Positions 15,527 to 23,722 are shown, counted from the first letter of the stretch. The stretch: 33,013 nucleotides of DNA from Zobellella denitrificans (GCF_002237365.1 NZ_NMUO01000038.1:1-33013); one strand, 5' to 3'. Made by a program: numbers and translations. Notes: generated by a model not told the origin, from the letters alone.

Positions 15527-15603
15527 GGTGACCGTAGCTCAGTTGGTAGAGTCCCGGATTGTGATTCCGGTTGTCGCGGGTTCGAGCCCCGTCGGTCACC
15601 CCA
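15527..15603 (+). tRNA. tRNA-His (anticodon GTG)
   Basis: A 77-nt cloverleaf with encoded CCA. The acceptor has the extra base pair G-1:C73 diagnostic of tRNA-His (GGTGACCG pairs with CGGTCACC). The anticodon loop is TTGTGAT and the T arm GGTTCGAGCC. It begins 6 nt after tRNA-Arg, so the two are co-transcribed. No clear terminator follows before the convergent DUF533 gene. Confidence 0.97.
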
Positions 15604-15606
15604 ACT

Positions 15607-16251
15607 TCATTCCCCCATCCCCTGCTCCGCCTGTTTTTCCAGATGCGCCACCAACTCCGTCGGCAAATTGAGCCGGTGCGCCAGCGCCTGCAGATAGGTT
15701 CGCTCCGCCGCCTGATCCGGATCGATCACCAGCCGTGACGCCAGGTACAGCTCCGCCGCCTGCTCGGGCCCGCGGGCCGAGGCGACGATGTCGCCCAGCG
15801 CCACCGGCGCCGAGAGCATGTCGAACACCAGCGCCTTTTCCTCCGCCGCCAGCCCCATCTGCTCCACCTGCTCGAAGATCCGCTGTTGCTCGGTGGCATC
15901 CACATGGCCGTCGGCCTTGGCCGCTCCTATCATGGCCCGCATCAGCGCCAGCTGGAAGGACTCGCCGTCAGCCGCCGGGGCATCGGGCGAGAAGCGCGGA
16001 TCCAGCCGCTGCAGATCGGCGTCGCTGGCCGGGGTGGCCTGGGCCGGGCTCTGGCCCTGCTGCCAGTTCTGGTAGGCCTTCCAGGCCATGACGCCGGCGG
16101 CGGCCAAACCGGCGTACTTGAGGGTGCCGCCGGTCATCTTGCGACCCTTCTTGCTGCCGAGCAGCAGGCCGAGAATGCCACCGGTGGCGGCGCCCTTGCC
16201 AAAACCGGGGTTGTTGCCCAGAAACTGGCCGATCAGTTTGTCTACTTTCAT
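15607..16251 (-). CDS. DUF533 / YebE-like TerB-fold membrane protein
   Basis: A 214-residue protein. The N-terminal part has a Gly-rich segment GKGAATGGILGLLLGSKKGRK and a hydrophobic stretch, then a linker. A C-terminal alpha-helical TerB-like DUF533 domain follows, with AMIGAAKADGHVDATEQQRIFEQ and its acidic DGHVD motif. E. coli YebE is the closest named relative I recall; its function is unknown and its expression responds to envelope stress. Here it lies 13 nt behind ycjF with its own AAGGAGG, as the last gene of the phage-shock operon. That makes it a likely membrane-stress effector (inference). The ATG at 16251 is preferred over a TTG one codon upstream. Confidence 0.85.
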   Translation of the reverse strand: MKVDKLIGQFLGNNPGFGKGAATGGILGLLLGSKKGRKMTGGTLKYAGLAAAGVMAWKAYQNWQQGQSPAQATPASDADLQRLDPRFSPDAPAADGESFQLALMRAMIGAAKADGHVDATEQQRIFEQVEQMGLAAEEKALVFDMLSAPVALGDIVASARGPEQAAELYLASRLVIDPDQAAERTYLQALAHRLNLPTELVAHLEKQAEQGMGE

Positions 16252-16264
16252 CAAGAATGCCTCC

Positions 16265-17263
16265 TTACCGGCTCCTGCTCATCAGTTTAGCCACCTTGTC
16301 GACCAACGCCCGGCGGATGCCGCCCAGCTGTTTTCTTTCGTCCCCCTGCCAGGGCACCGGACGGCAAAAATCCATGGCCTGCAGTCCCAGGCGGGCGGTG
16401 AGCAGGCCGGCACCCACGCCCTGGCCGGCCCGGGCCGACAGCCGTCCGGCCAGCTCCAGCCCGAGCAGATCCATGCCCATGTCGAGGGCCGCCTCCGAGG
16501 CGCCCACATAGAGCATGTGCCGGAGCAGGCGGCGGATCAATCGCCAGCGGCTGAGTGCCCCCAGGCGGATGCCGTAGCAGGCGCTGATGTCCTCGATCAT
16601 CCGCAAGTTGCGCCACAGCACCAGCAGCATGTCCACCGCCGCCAGGGGGCTGGCCGCCACCATCACCGCCGCCTCGCCGGACCACTTCAGCACCCGGGCC
16701 CGGGCCTGGCGATCCTGGCTGGCGAGCACCTGCCGGCTGTAGAGGGCCAGCACCTCCGCGTCCTGCTCCTGATCGGAAAGCTGCCTGAGCCAGCCCTGGT
16801 AGGCATCCGACTGCTCCAGGCCGCCCTGGCGGGCCAGTTGCTCGCAAAAAGCCTTGGCCCGGCCGTTGCCCTGCCCGGCCAGCAGTTGCTCGGCCCGGGC
16901 GCGCAGGGCGGATACCCGCTCCAGGGAACGCAGCAGGCGCAGCTCCCGCCACAGGCTGCCCAGGGCCGCCAGCGCCAGCAGGCCGACGGCCAGGCTCCAG
17001 GCGGCCCCCAGCAGCAGGCTGTCCTGCCAGGTCTGCCACAGCTGGATGGCGGAGTGCACCAGCAGCAGCAGGAGCAGCAACAGGGCGCCGCTCCACCACA
17101 GCCAGTGCCGGCGGCGGGGTCGCAGGCCCTCGACCAGGGGCGGCGCCGGCGTGTCGTCCAGCGCGATAAAATCGTCCTGCTCCAGTTGCCGGCCCGGGCG
17201 CAGGGGCGCCTCCTCGGGTCCTGGCAGCGGGCTGTCCAGTATCACCTTGCTTTTCAGTGTCAC
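16265..17263 (-). CDS. ycjF: YcjF / DUF697 inner-membrane protein
   Basis: About 332 residues. The N-terminal tail is disordered, two membrane helices follow (WWSGALLLLLLLLVHSAI and LLGAAWSLAVGLLALAALGSL), and a DUF697 domain comes after with RVLKWSGEAAVMVAASPLAAVDMLLVLWRNLRMI. I chose the GTG at 17263 because it forms a GTGA overlap with the ycjX stop and has GGGAG upstream; a longer frame to 17338 would lie inside ycjX. E. coli YcjF is 353 residues. YcjF and YcjX are PspF-regulated in enterobacteria and cotranscribed with psp genes; their molecular function is unknown. Confidence 0.88.
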   Translation of the reverse strand: MTLKSKVILDSPLPGPEEAPLRPGRQLEQDDFIALDDTPAPPLVEGLRPRRRHWLWWSGALLLLLLLLVHSAIQLWQTWQDSLLLGAAWSLAVGLLALAALGSLWRELRLLRSLERVSALRARAEQLLAGQGNGRAKAFCEQLARQGGLEQSDAYQGWLRQLSDQEQDAEVLALYSRQVLASQDRQARARVLKWSGEAAVMVAASPLAAVDMLLVLWRNLRMIEDISACYGIRLGALSRWRLIRRLLRHMLYVGASEAALDMGMDLLGLELAGRLSARAGQGVGAGLLTARLGLQAMDFCRPVPWQGDERKQLGGIRRALVDKVAKLMSRSR

Positions 17264-18663
17264 GATAATTTGTCTCCCAGCAGGAAAGCCAGCGCCTGAT
17301 CCAGGCGCAGATGGGGCAGCGGCGCCTCCGGCCGCCACTCGGGCGGGGCGAACTCGGTGAAGTCGAAGCCCCGCCGTTGCCAGAAATCGTCGCCGGGCAG
17401 GGCCTCGGGCACTTCGCCCGGATAGAGGGTCACCGGGGCGAGGTCCTCCAGCCGGCGCCCCTGCAGGGCGGGGATCTCCTCGCCCTGGTGCCGGACCCGG
17501 CCGCTATGGGTGGCCTTGATCGAGGCCAGGGCCAGGGTATGGATGTCGATGCCGGACAGCCGGGCCTGGCGATGGCCGCCGCGCACCAGGGTGCCCAGCA
17601 GCCGGGTCAGGCGGCCGTGCTGATCCGGGGTCAGGTGGTCGGCCTTGGTGGCGGCGAACAGCAGCTTGTCGATGCGCGGGGCGAACAGCCGCCGCCACCA
17701 GCCGCTCTTGCCGTATTCGAAGCTCTGCAGTATGGCGTCCAGCGCCCGGCCCAGATCGGTGAAGCTCCCCGGCCCCCGGTTGAGCGGCGTGAGGCAGTCC
17801 ACCAGCACGATCTGCCGGTCGAAGCCGGCGAAGAATTCCCGGTAGAAGCCGGCGACCAGGTGCTTCTTGTAGTGTTCGAAGCGGGCCTCCATCATGCCGT
17901 GGTGCTGCTGCTCGCCCAGGCCGGTGCCCACCTCGCCCCACACCCAGGGCACGAACTGCAGCATGGGCGCACCCTGGTATTCGCCGGGCAGCACGAAGCG
18001 CCCCGGCTGCACCAGGTAACGGCCCAACTCCCGCTTGCAGTCGTGCAGCCAGCGGGTATAGGCGGCCGCCAGCGGCGCGATGCGCGCGTCCTCGGCGGGG
18101 CCGTCGGGAGCCAGCCCCTCGCCCATCCGCAGCCAGGGGCCGGCCAGTTCCCGCAACGCCGGCTCCCGCAGCAGCTCGCGCTGCTGGCCGCTCCACTGGG
18201 CGTAGCTCATCGCCAGCAGCGGCAGATCCAGCAGCCACTCGCCCGGGTAGTCGACGATTTCCAGGTAGAGGGTGGCGTTGTCGTTGAGCCGGCGCTTGAG
18301 CCGGTTTTTGGGTCGGTACTTGATGGCCAGGGTGATCTCGCTGATGCCGCGGGTGGGCTCGGGCCAGGCCGGCGGCGTACCCGCCAACTGACCGAGGGCC
18401 GCCTCGTAGCCGAAGGCGGGCACATGGTGGTGGCGGCTCGGCACCCGTTTGATGCCGAGCAGGCGTCCTTCCGCCGCCGGCGGCCAGTGGGGCAGGCGGG
18501 CGTCCAGGCCGGCGTGCTCCAGCTGGTTGACCAGGCTGGTGATAAAGGCGGTCTTGCCGCTGCGGCTCAGGCCCGTTACCGCCAGCCGCAGCCGCTGATC
18601 CAGGCCGCGCTGTACCCAGGCGCCGGCCTTGTGTCGCCACTGGGTCAGTGCCGCCTTGCTCAT
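17260..18663 (-). CDS. ycjX: YcjX / DUF463 P-loop GTPase-like protein
   Basis: A 467-residue P-loop protein. Walker A is GLSRSGKT at 31-38, a Walker B-like IVDYPGEWLLDLPLL is near 155, and VLVDCLTPLNRGPGS and FAATKADHLT (an NKxD-like TKAD guanine motif) follow. Structural work on the family describes a stress-associated GTP-binding protein with a Ras-like core. Length matches E. coli YcjX (465). The ATG overlaps the pspC stop (ATGA), tying it to the phage-shock operon. Confidence 0.93.
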   Translation of the reverse strand: MSKAALTQWRHKAGAWVQRGLDQRLRLAVTGLSRSGKTAFITSLVNQLEHAGLDARLPHWPPAAEGRLLGIKRVPSRHHHVPAFGYEAALGQLAGTPPAWPEPTRGISEITLAIKYRPKNRLKRRLNDNATLYLEIVDYPGEWLLDLPLLAMSYAQWSGQQRELLREPALRELAGPWLRMGEGLAPDGPAEDARIAPLAAAYTRWLHDCKRELGRYLVQPGRFVLPGEYQGAPMLQFVPWVWGEVGTGLGEQQHHGMMEARFEHYKKHLVAGFYREFFAGFDRQIVLVDCLTPLNRGPGSFTDLGRALDAILQSFEYGKSGWWRRLFAPRIDKLLFAATKADHLTPDQHGRLTRLLGTLVRGGHRQARLSGIDIHTLALASIKATHSGRVRHQGEEIPALQGRRLEDLAPVTLYPGEVPEALPGDDFWQRRGFDFTEFAPPEWRPEAPLPHLRLDQALAFLLGDKLS

Positions 18664-19049
18664 TTATCCTCGCGCAGGTCGTTGAATTCCCGGCGCAGGC
18701 GGAACTCCCGGGAGGTCAGCAGTTGCTCCATCTCCGCCACCCGGCCGTTGAGCCGCCGGAGCTTGCCTTCCAGCTTGTCCAGCGCCTCTTTCGGCGACAG
18801 CCCCGACTGCCAGCCGGCGCTCTTTACGTGGGCCGGTTCGGGCTCCGGCTGATCCGGCCTGTCCTCCAGCAGCAGCCAGGCGGCCATGTACAGCACGAAG
18901 GTGAGAAAGCTGGCGAACACCAGGCCGGTGACCGCCAGCACCCGCACCAGCCAGGGCTCGACCCCGGCCTTGCGGGCGATGCCGGCGCACACGCCGCCGA
19001 GCTTGCCATTGCGCTTGTCGCGATACAGGTTCATCAGGGTCGACGCCAT
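18660..19049 (-). CDS. pspC: Phage shock protein C
   Basis: A 129-residue inner-membrane regulator with the PspC domain LYRDKRNGKLGGVCAGIARKAGVEPWLVRVLAV and one strong membrane helix (LTFVLYMAAWLLL). The C-terminal coiled coil ends in SREFRLRREFNDL, a typical PspC tail. With PspB it senses membrane stress and recruits PspA, freeing PspF. AGGAGGT lies 6 nt before the ATG at 19049. It overlaps pspB by 16 nt and ycjX by 4 nt. Confidence 0.95.
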   Translation of the reverse strand: MASTLMNLYRDKRNGKLGGVCAGIARKAGVEPWLVRVLAVTGLVFASFLTFVLYMAAWLLLEDRPDQPEPEPAHVKSAGWQSGLSPKEALDKLEGKLRRLNGRVAEMEQLLTSREFRLRREFNDLREDK

Positions 19050-19267
19050 CCCGGTACCTCCTGGTCCAAGAGCCGTTCGAGGGTTTCCACCCGTTCGGCC
19101 AGTTGATCCGCCTGAGTCAGGGCCTGCTCCAGCCGCTGGCGGGCGGACTCGTCCAGCCCGGCGTCCAGCCGGCGCTTGCTGCGGTAGTGCAGCACCAGCC
19201 AGATGGGCACCACCAAGAACAGGAAGATGTTGAGGGGGGCCACCAGGGCCCAGGCCAGTTCGGACAT
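19034..19267 (-). CDS. pspB: Phage shock protein B
   Basis: A 77-residue inner-membrane protein with one N-terminal helix (LNIFLFLVVPIWLVLHY) and a cytoplasmic coiled coil (LEQALTQADQLAERVETLERLLD). E. coli PspB is 74 residues. It works with PspC in sensing stress and binding PspA. It begins 3 nt after the pspA stop and overlaps pspC. Confidence 0.94.
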   Translation of the reverse strand: MSELAWALVAPLNIFLFLVVPIWLVLHYRSKRRLDAGLDESARQRLEQALTQADQLAERVETLERLLDQEVPGWRRP

Positions 19268-19270
19268 CGG

Positions 19271-19948
19271 TTATCCTCGCTCTTGTTCATCTTGGCTCTT
19301 GTTCATCCTGGCCTTGAGCTTGTCCAGCTCCCGGCTGATGGCGTCGTCCACCTCCAGCTCGGCGAAGGCCTGATCCAGCCCCTTGCTCTGGCTGTACAGA
19401 TCCGCCTTGGCTTCCAGCTCGTCTATCTTGCGCTCCATCCGCTCGAACTTGTCGACGGCCGAGGCGGTCTCGCTGTGGCGCACCCGCTCCTGCACCTTGA
19501 TCCGGCTCTGGGCGCTGCGCTCACGCAGCTGCATCGCCTGCTGGCGGGCGCGGGCGTCGGCCAGCTTGGCCTCAAGCGCGTTGATGGCCTCGGACAGCTT
19601 GTTCATGCCCTCCTCCACCGCCGCGCACTCCCGCTCCAGGGCCTTCAGCAGTTCGACCTGCTTGTTCTTCTCGATCAGGGCGGCCCGGGCCAGGTCTTCG
19701 CGCTCCTTGGTCAGCGCCAGTTCGGCCTTGTCCTGCCACTCCTGCACCCGCTCCCGGTGGCGCTCGATCTGGCGCAGCAGATCTTTTTTCTCGGCCAGGA
19801 AGCGGGCCAGGTTGGAGCGCTCGCGCACCAGCTCGTCCTCCATCTCCTGGATGATCAGCCGCACCATCTTGGCCGGATCCTCGGCCTTGTCCAGCAGGGA
19901 ATTCAGGTTGGCGTTGATGATGTCCGCCAGTCGGGAAAATATGCTCAT
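19271..19948 (-). CDS. pspA: Phage shock protein A
   Basis: A 225-residue peripheral membrane protein of the PspA/ESCRT-III family. It has the amphipathic N-terminal helix SIFSRLADIINANLNSLLDKAEDP, then a long coiled coil, and Asp/Glu-rich C-terminal residues. It binds and inhibits PspF in the cytosol and, on membrane stress, oligomerises on the inner membrane to limit proton leak. Length is close to E. coli PspA (222). GGAGGAA lies 8 nt before the ATG. It is the first gene of the operon and is read from a sigma-54 promoter shared with pspF in a divergent arrangement. Confidence 0.97.
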   Translation of the reverse strand: MSIFSRLADIINANLNSLLDKAEDPAKMVRLIIQEMEDELVRERSNLARFLAEKKDLLRQIERHRERVQEWQDKAELALTKEREDLARAALIEKNKQVELLKALERECAAVEEGMNKLSEAINALEAKLADARARQQAMQLRERSAQSRIKVQERVRHSETASAVDKFERMERKIDELEAKADLYSQSKGLDQAFAELEVDDAISRELDKLKARMNKSQDEQERG

Positions 19949-19977
19949 GGTCGTGTTCCTCCGGGCTTGGGGTTGAA

Positions 19978-19995
19978 GGGCCGCCCTCGCGGCCC
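19978..19995 (-). other. GC-only hairpin in the pspA 5' leader
   Basis: A perfect 7-bp stem GGGCCGC / GCGGCCC with a 4-nt loop sits just downstream of the expected transcription start of the sigma-54 promoter. It could protect the mRNA 5' end. Confidence 0.6.
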
Positions 19996-20010
19996 ACCTG
20001 CCCTATAGAT

Positions 20011-20027
20011 AACAACTTATATGCCAA
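20011..20027 (-). promoter_or_regulatory. Sigma-54 promoter of the psp operon
   Basis: The minus strand reads TTGGCATATAAGTTGTT, with GG at -24 and GT at -12, 10 bp apart, close to the consensus TTGGCACG-N4-TTGC. It lies 63 nt before the pspA ATG. PspF, encoded divergently, is the expected activator. Confidence 0.85.
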
Positions 20028-20042
20028 CTTTATCGAAAACAC

Positions 20043-20055
20043 TAATTTATTGATA
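20043..20055 (-). promoter_or_regulatory. IHF binding site
   Basis: The minus strand reads TATCAATAAATTA, an exact match to WATCAANNNNTTR, in an AT-rich stretch between the sigma-54 promoter and the candidate activator site. In E. coli, IHF bends the DNA at the same place in the psp control region. Confidence 0.75.
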
Positions 20056-20114
20056 AACCAATAAAATCGGAAAAATGTGTGGCCGGGCCGCTGGTCAGAG
20101 CCGGCGAATCACAC

Positions 20115-20126
20115 TACCATTTGGTA
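20115..20126. promoter_or_regulatory. Candidate PspF upstream activating site
   Basis: An inverted repeat TACCA-TT-TGGTA lies about 100 bp upstream of the -12 element, the expected distance for an enhancer-binding site, and close to the pspF start where binding would also repress pspF. An 8-bp inverted repeat, TGTGTGGC (20076-20083) and GCCACACA (20133-20140), brackets it. I do not have a firm PspF consensus to test against. Confidence 0.45.
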
Positions 20127-20148
20127 AATTTCGCCACACAGATAAGCC

Positions 20149-21156
20149 ATGACCGACAACGAGCTGATCGGCCAGTCCAACCCCCTGCTGGCCGTGCTGG
20201 AGCAGGTCTCCCTGCTCGCGCCCCTGGACAAGCCGGTGCTGGTCGTGGGCGAGCGCGGCACCGGCAAGGAACTGGTGGCCCACCGGCTGCACTATCTGTC
20301 TTCCCGCTGGCAGCAGCCCTTCATCTCCCTCAACTGCGCCACCCTGGCCGAGACCCTGCTCGAGACCGAGCTGTTCGGCCACGAGGCCGGCGCCTTCACC
20401 GGCGCCCAGCGGCGCCACCTGGGCCGCTTCGAGCGGGCCGACGGCGGCACCCTCTTCCTCGACGAACTGGCCACCACCAGTCCTCGGGTGCAGGAAAAGC
20501 TGCTGCGGGTCATCGAATACGGCGAGTTCGAACGGGTCGGCGGCAGCCAGCCGGTGTCGGTAAACGTGCGGCTGGTGTGCGCCACCAACCGGGATCTGCC
20601 GGCCCTGGCCAGGGGCGGAGAATTTCGTGCCGATCTGCTTGATAGACTGGCCTTCGATGTGGTTACATTGCCGCCCCTGCGCGCCAGGGGTGACGATATC
20701 CTGCGGCTGGCGGAGCACTTCGCCGTCAACCTGTGCATGGAGCTGGGCTGGCCCCTGTTCGCCGGCTTCAGCCCGGCGGTACGCGAGCAGTTGCTGAGCC
20801 ACCCCTGGCCGGGCAATGTGCGCGAACTGAAAAACGTGGTGGAGCGCAGCCTGTACCGCCAGGGCCAGCCGGAAGAGCCCCTGGCCGAGCTGTACCTGGA
20901 CCCTTTTGCCTCGCCCTGGCGGCCGGGCGGGCCGGTGCCGGCCGGGCCCGAGGAGACGGAAAGCCTGCCCTGCGATCTGCGGGCCTTCCTGGCCGAAGAA
21001 GAATGTCGGCTTATTGGTGCCGCCCTGGCCCGGGCCCGTTATAATCAGCGCCAGGCCGCCGAGCTGCTGGGCTTGAGCTATCACCAGCTGCGCGGCCTGT
21101 TACGTAAATACGCTTCCCTCTTGCCGGCGGGCGAGAAGGCGGAACACAAGGACTAA
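20149..21156 (+). CDS. pspF: Psp operon transcriptional activator (sigma-54 enhancer-binding protein)
   Basis: A 335-residue activator made of an AAA+ domain and a Fis-type HTH, with no N-terminal receiver, as in PspF. Walker A is GERGTGKE at 34-41 and the sigma-54 contact loop GAFTGA is at 81-86. Walker B is GTLFLDE, then an Arg-finger region and WPGNVRELKN. The HTH near the end is NQRQAAELLGLSYHQLRGLLRKY. It hydrolyses ATP to open sigma-54 promoters and is held inactive by PspA. Divergent from pspA. The sapA ATG is only 2 nt after its stop, so sap is probably cotranscribed. Confidence 0.96.
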   Translation: MTDNELIGQSNPLLAVLEQVSLLAPLDKPVLVVGERGTGKELVAHRLHYLSSRWQQPFISLNCATLAETLLETELFGHEAGAFTGAQRRHLGRFERADGGTLFLDELATTSPRVQEKLLRVIEYGEFERVGGSQPVSVNVRLVCATNRDLPALARGGEFRADLLDRLAFDVVTLPPLRARGDDILRLAEHFAVNLCMELGWPLFAGFSPAVREQLLSHPWPGNVRELKNVVERSLYRQGQPEEPLAELYLDPFASPWRPGGPVPAGPEETESLPCDLRAFLAEEECRLIGAALARARYNQRQAAELLGLSYHQLRGLLRKYASLLPAGEKAEHKD

Positions 21157-21158
21157 GC

Positions 21159-22757
21159 ATGCGTTTATGGCTCTGCGGCCTGCTCACCCTCCTGCTGGCG
21201 GGCTGCGACACCGGTAACCGGCAGCTGGCGGCGGAAAGCCTGCTGTACTGCATCGAGGGGGCGCCGCTCACCTTCAACCCGCAGCTGGTCACCTCCTCCG
21301 AAACCCTGGACGCCACCGCCCACCAGCTCTACGACCGGCTGCTCGACATCGATCCCAACAACCAGCAGCCGATGCCGGCCCTGGCCCTGAGCTGGAGCCG
21401 GAGCGACGATGCCCTGCGCTACCGCTTCGTGCTGAGGCCCGGGGTGACCTTTCACCAGACCGCCTGGTTCAGCCCCAGCCGGCCGCTCAATGCCGAAGAC
21501 GTGGTGTTCAGTTTCCGCCGGCTGATGGACCAGGGTCACCCCTACCACGGGGTGAGCGGCGGTCGCTATCCCTTCTTCGACAGCATCGGCTGGCGGGAAC
21601 TGGTCCGCGAAGTGAACGCCCTGTCCAGCCACGAGGTGGAATTCGTGCTGTCCCGCCCCGACGCCTCTTTCCTCGCCAACCTGGCCACCGACTATGCGGT
21701 GGTGCTGTCGGCGGAATACGCCGAACAGCTGCTCGGCCAGGGCACCCCGCAACTGCTCGACCAGCAGCCGGTCGGCACCGGCCCCTTCCTGCTCGGCCAG
21801 TACCGCACCGACGAGTTTATCCGCTACCATCGCCATCCCACCCACTGGCGCGGCGCCGTCCGCCTCGGCCAGCTGGTGTTCGACATCACCCCCAAGTCGT
21901 CCAAGCGGCTGGCCAAGCTGCTCACCGGCGAGTGCGACGTCATGGCCCACCCGGGCACCAGCCAGCTGTCGGTGATCCGGGAGCACCCGGCCCTGGAGCT
22001 GAGCCAGGCCACCGGCATGAACGTGGCGGTACTGGCGCTCAACACCCTGAAACCGCCCTTTAACGATATCCGGGTGCGCAAGGCGCTCTCCCTGGCCCTG
22101 AACCGGGAAGACATACTGCATGCCGTCTATTTCGATATCGGATCCCTGGCCGAGTCGCTGCTGCCGCCGGTATCCTGGGGCTATCATCCCAACCTGCTGA
22201 TGCCGCTGCCGGACATGAGCCGGGCCCGCTTCCTGCTGGAGCAGGCCGGGCTGGAGAAGGGCTTCGATCTGACCCTGCTGGTGCCGGCCGGCGCGCGCAC
22301 CTTCAATCCGGACGGGCTCAAGACCGGCCAGTTGATCCAGCGCCGCCTGGCGGAACTCGGCATCCGGGTGCGCTTGCTGAGCCTGGAAGAGCAGATACTG
22401 CGCCGGGAGCTTATCCTCGGTGAGCAGGATGCGGTGCTCACCGGCTGGTCCGCCGACACCCCGGATCCGGACAACATGCTGCGCAACCTGCTCAGTTGCC
22501 AGGCCATCGCCGCCGGCACCAACGCCAGCCGCTGGTGCCATCCGCTGTTCGAGCGGCAGCTGGATCTGGCCCTGTCCGAACCCAGCCTGGCCAGCCGCAT
22601 CCGCCACTACCAGATGGCCCAGGAGCTGGCCTTCCAGGACATGGCGATCATTCCCCTGGTACACAGCCTCAAGCTGCAGGCCCACCGCACCCCGGTGAAG
22701 GGGCTGCGCCTGCAACCCTATGGCGGCGTCGCCTTCCACCAGGCCTACAAGGAGTAG
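21159..22757 (+). CDS. sapA: SapA peptide-binding protein, predicted lipoprotein
   Basis: A 532-residue solute-binding protein of the DppA/OppA family. Typical blocks include FNPQLVTSSETLDATAHQLYDRLLDIDP near the N terminus, the family signature around RFVLRPGVTFHQT, LNAEDVVFSFRRLMD and PVGTGPFLLGQY. The SapABCDF system is linked to antimicrobial peptide resistance and, through SapD, to Trk potassium uptake. The signal sequence here ends LLLAGC followed by Asp, so I read it as a lipoprotein anchored to the inner membrane. E. coli SapA, as I recall it, has an ordinary cleaved signal. It begins 2 nt after pspF. Confidence 0.93.
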   Translation: MRLWLCGLLTLLLAGCDTGNRQLAAESLLYCIEGAPLTFNPQLVTSSETLDATAHQLYDRLLDIDPNNQQPMPALALSWSRSDDALRYRFVLRPGVTFHQTAWFSPSRPLNAEDVVFSFRRLMDQGHPYHGVSGGRYPFFDSIGWRELVREVNALSSHEVEFVLSRPDASFLANLATDYAVVLSAEYAEQLLGQGTPQLLDQQPVGTGPFLLGQYRTDEFIRYHRHPTHWRGAVRLGQLVFDITPKSSKRLAKLLTGECDVMAHPGTSQLSVIREHPALELSQATGMNVAVLALNTLKPPFNDIRVRKALSLALNREDILHAVYFDIGSLAESLLPPVSWGYHPNLLMPLPDMSRARFLLEQAGLEKGFDLTLLVPAGARTFNPDGLKTGQLIQRRLAELGIRVRLLSLEEQILRRELILGEQDAVLTGWSADTPDPDNMLRNLLSCQAIAAGTNASRWCHPLFERQLDLALSEPSLASRIRHYQMAQELAFQDMAIIPLVHSLKLQAHRTPVKGLRLQPYGGVAFHQAYKE

Positions 22758-22759
22758 CC

Positions 22760-23722
22760 ATGCTGCGTTACCTGCTGCGGCGGCTCAACCTGCTGCTGAC
22801 CACCCTGCTGATGCTGACCCTGATCGCCTACGCCCTGGAGTACCACCTGCTGACCGATATCCGCGGCGACTTCTGGAGCGGCTACCTGGTCTTTATCCGC
22901 CAGTTGCTGGCCGGGGACTTCGGCATCTCCAGCGCCACCGGCATGCCGGTGCTGGGCGCGCTCGGCCAGTATTTCCCCGCCACCCTGGAGCTGTGCCTGG
23001 CCGCCTTCGTCATTTCCATGGTCGTCGGCGTGCCCGTCGGCACCCTGGCGGCCCTGCGCCAGGGCCGCTGGCAGGATACCCTGATCCTCACCGGCACCCT
23101 GGTGGGCTATTCGGTGCCGGTGTTCTGGCTCGGCCTGCTGCTGGTGATGTTCTTTTCGCTCAACCTGGGCTGGCTGCCGGTCTCGGGCCAGTTGAGCCTG
23201 CTGTACGACATCAGTCCGGTCACCGGCATCATGACCATCGACGCCCTGCTCGCCGAGCATCCCTACCGTTGGCCGGCCTTTCTCGACGCCCTCAGGCACC
23301 TGGTGCTGCCCTCCCTGGTGCTGGCCATAGTGCCCACCACCGAGGTGATCCGCCAAATCCGCAGCGCCCTGCTGGAGGTGATGAAGCAGAACTACATCCG
23401 GGCCGCCCTGACCAAGGGCCTGAGCGAAACCCAGGTGATGCTGCGCCACGGCCTGCGCAACGCCTTTCCCATGGCCATTCCCACCCTGGGGCTGCAGCTC
23501 GGCACCGTGCTGACCTCGGCGATGATGACCGAGATCGTGTTCGACTGGCCTGGCCTGGGCCGCTGGCTGGTGACCAGCATAGCGCTGCAGGATTATGCCG
23601 CCATCAAGGGCGGTACCCTGGCCATCGCCACCTTCACCGTCGTCGCCAACGTGCTGGTGGACATCGTTTCCACCCTGATCTATCCCACCCGGAGGAAGGC
23701 CCTTTATGCCAAGCAGGGCTAA
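22760..23722 (+). CDS. sapB: SapB ABC transporter permease
   Basis: A 320-residue permease of the DppB/OppB class with six membrane helices. The N terminus is MLRYLLRRLNLLLTTLLMLT. The cytoplasmic EAA-type loop is IRAALTKGLSETQVMLRHGLRNA, which contacts the ATPases, and the C-terminal end has TEIVFDWPGLGRWLV. Length equals E. coli SapB (321). ATG 22760 follows sapA by 2 nt, and the 3' end overlaps sapC by 17 nt. Confidence 0.95.
   Translation: MLRYLLRRLNLLLTTLLMLTLIAYALEYHLLTDIRGDFWSGYLVFIRQLLAGDFGISSATGMPVLGALGQYFPATLELCLAAFVISMVVGVPVGTLAALRQGRWQDTLILTGTLVGYSVPVFWLGLLLVMFFSLNLGWLPVSGQLSLLYDISPVTGIMTIDALLAEHPYRWPAFLDALRHLVLPSLVLAIVPTTEVIRQIRSALLEVMKQNYIRAALTKGLSETQVMLRHGLRNAFPMAIPTLGLQLGTVLTSAMMTEIVFDWPGLGRWLVTSIALQDYAAIKGGTLAIATFTVVANVLVDIVSTLIYPTRRKALYAKQG

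Noticed and set aside
17311-18852. 513-codon plus-strand frame opposite ycjX
   Set aside because: It is a shadow of ycjX and pspC without any domain features.
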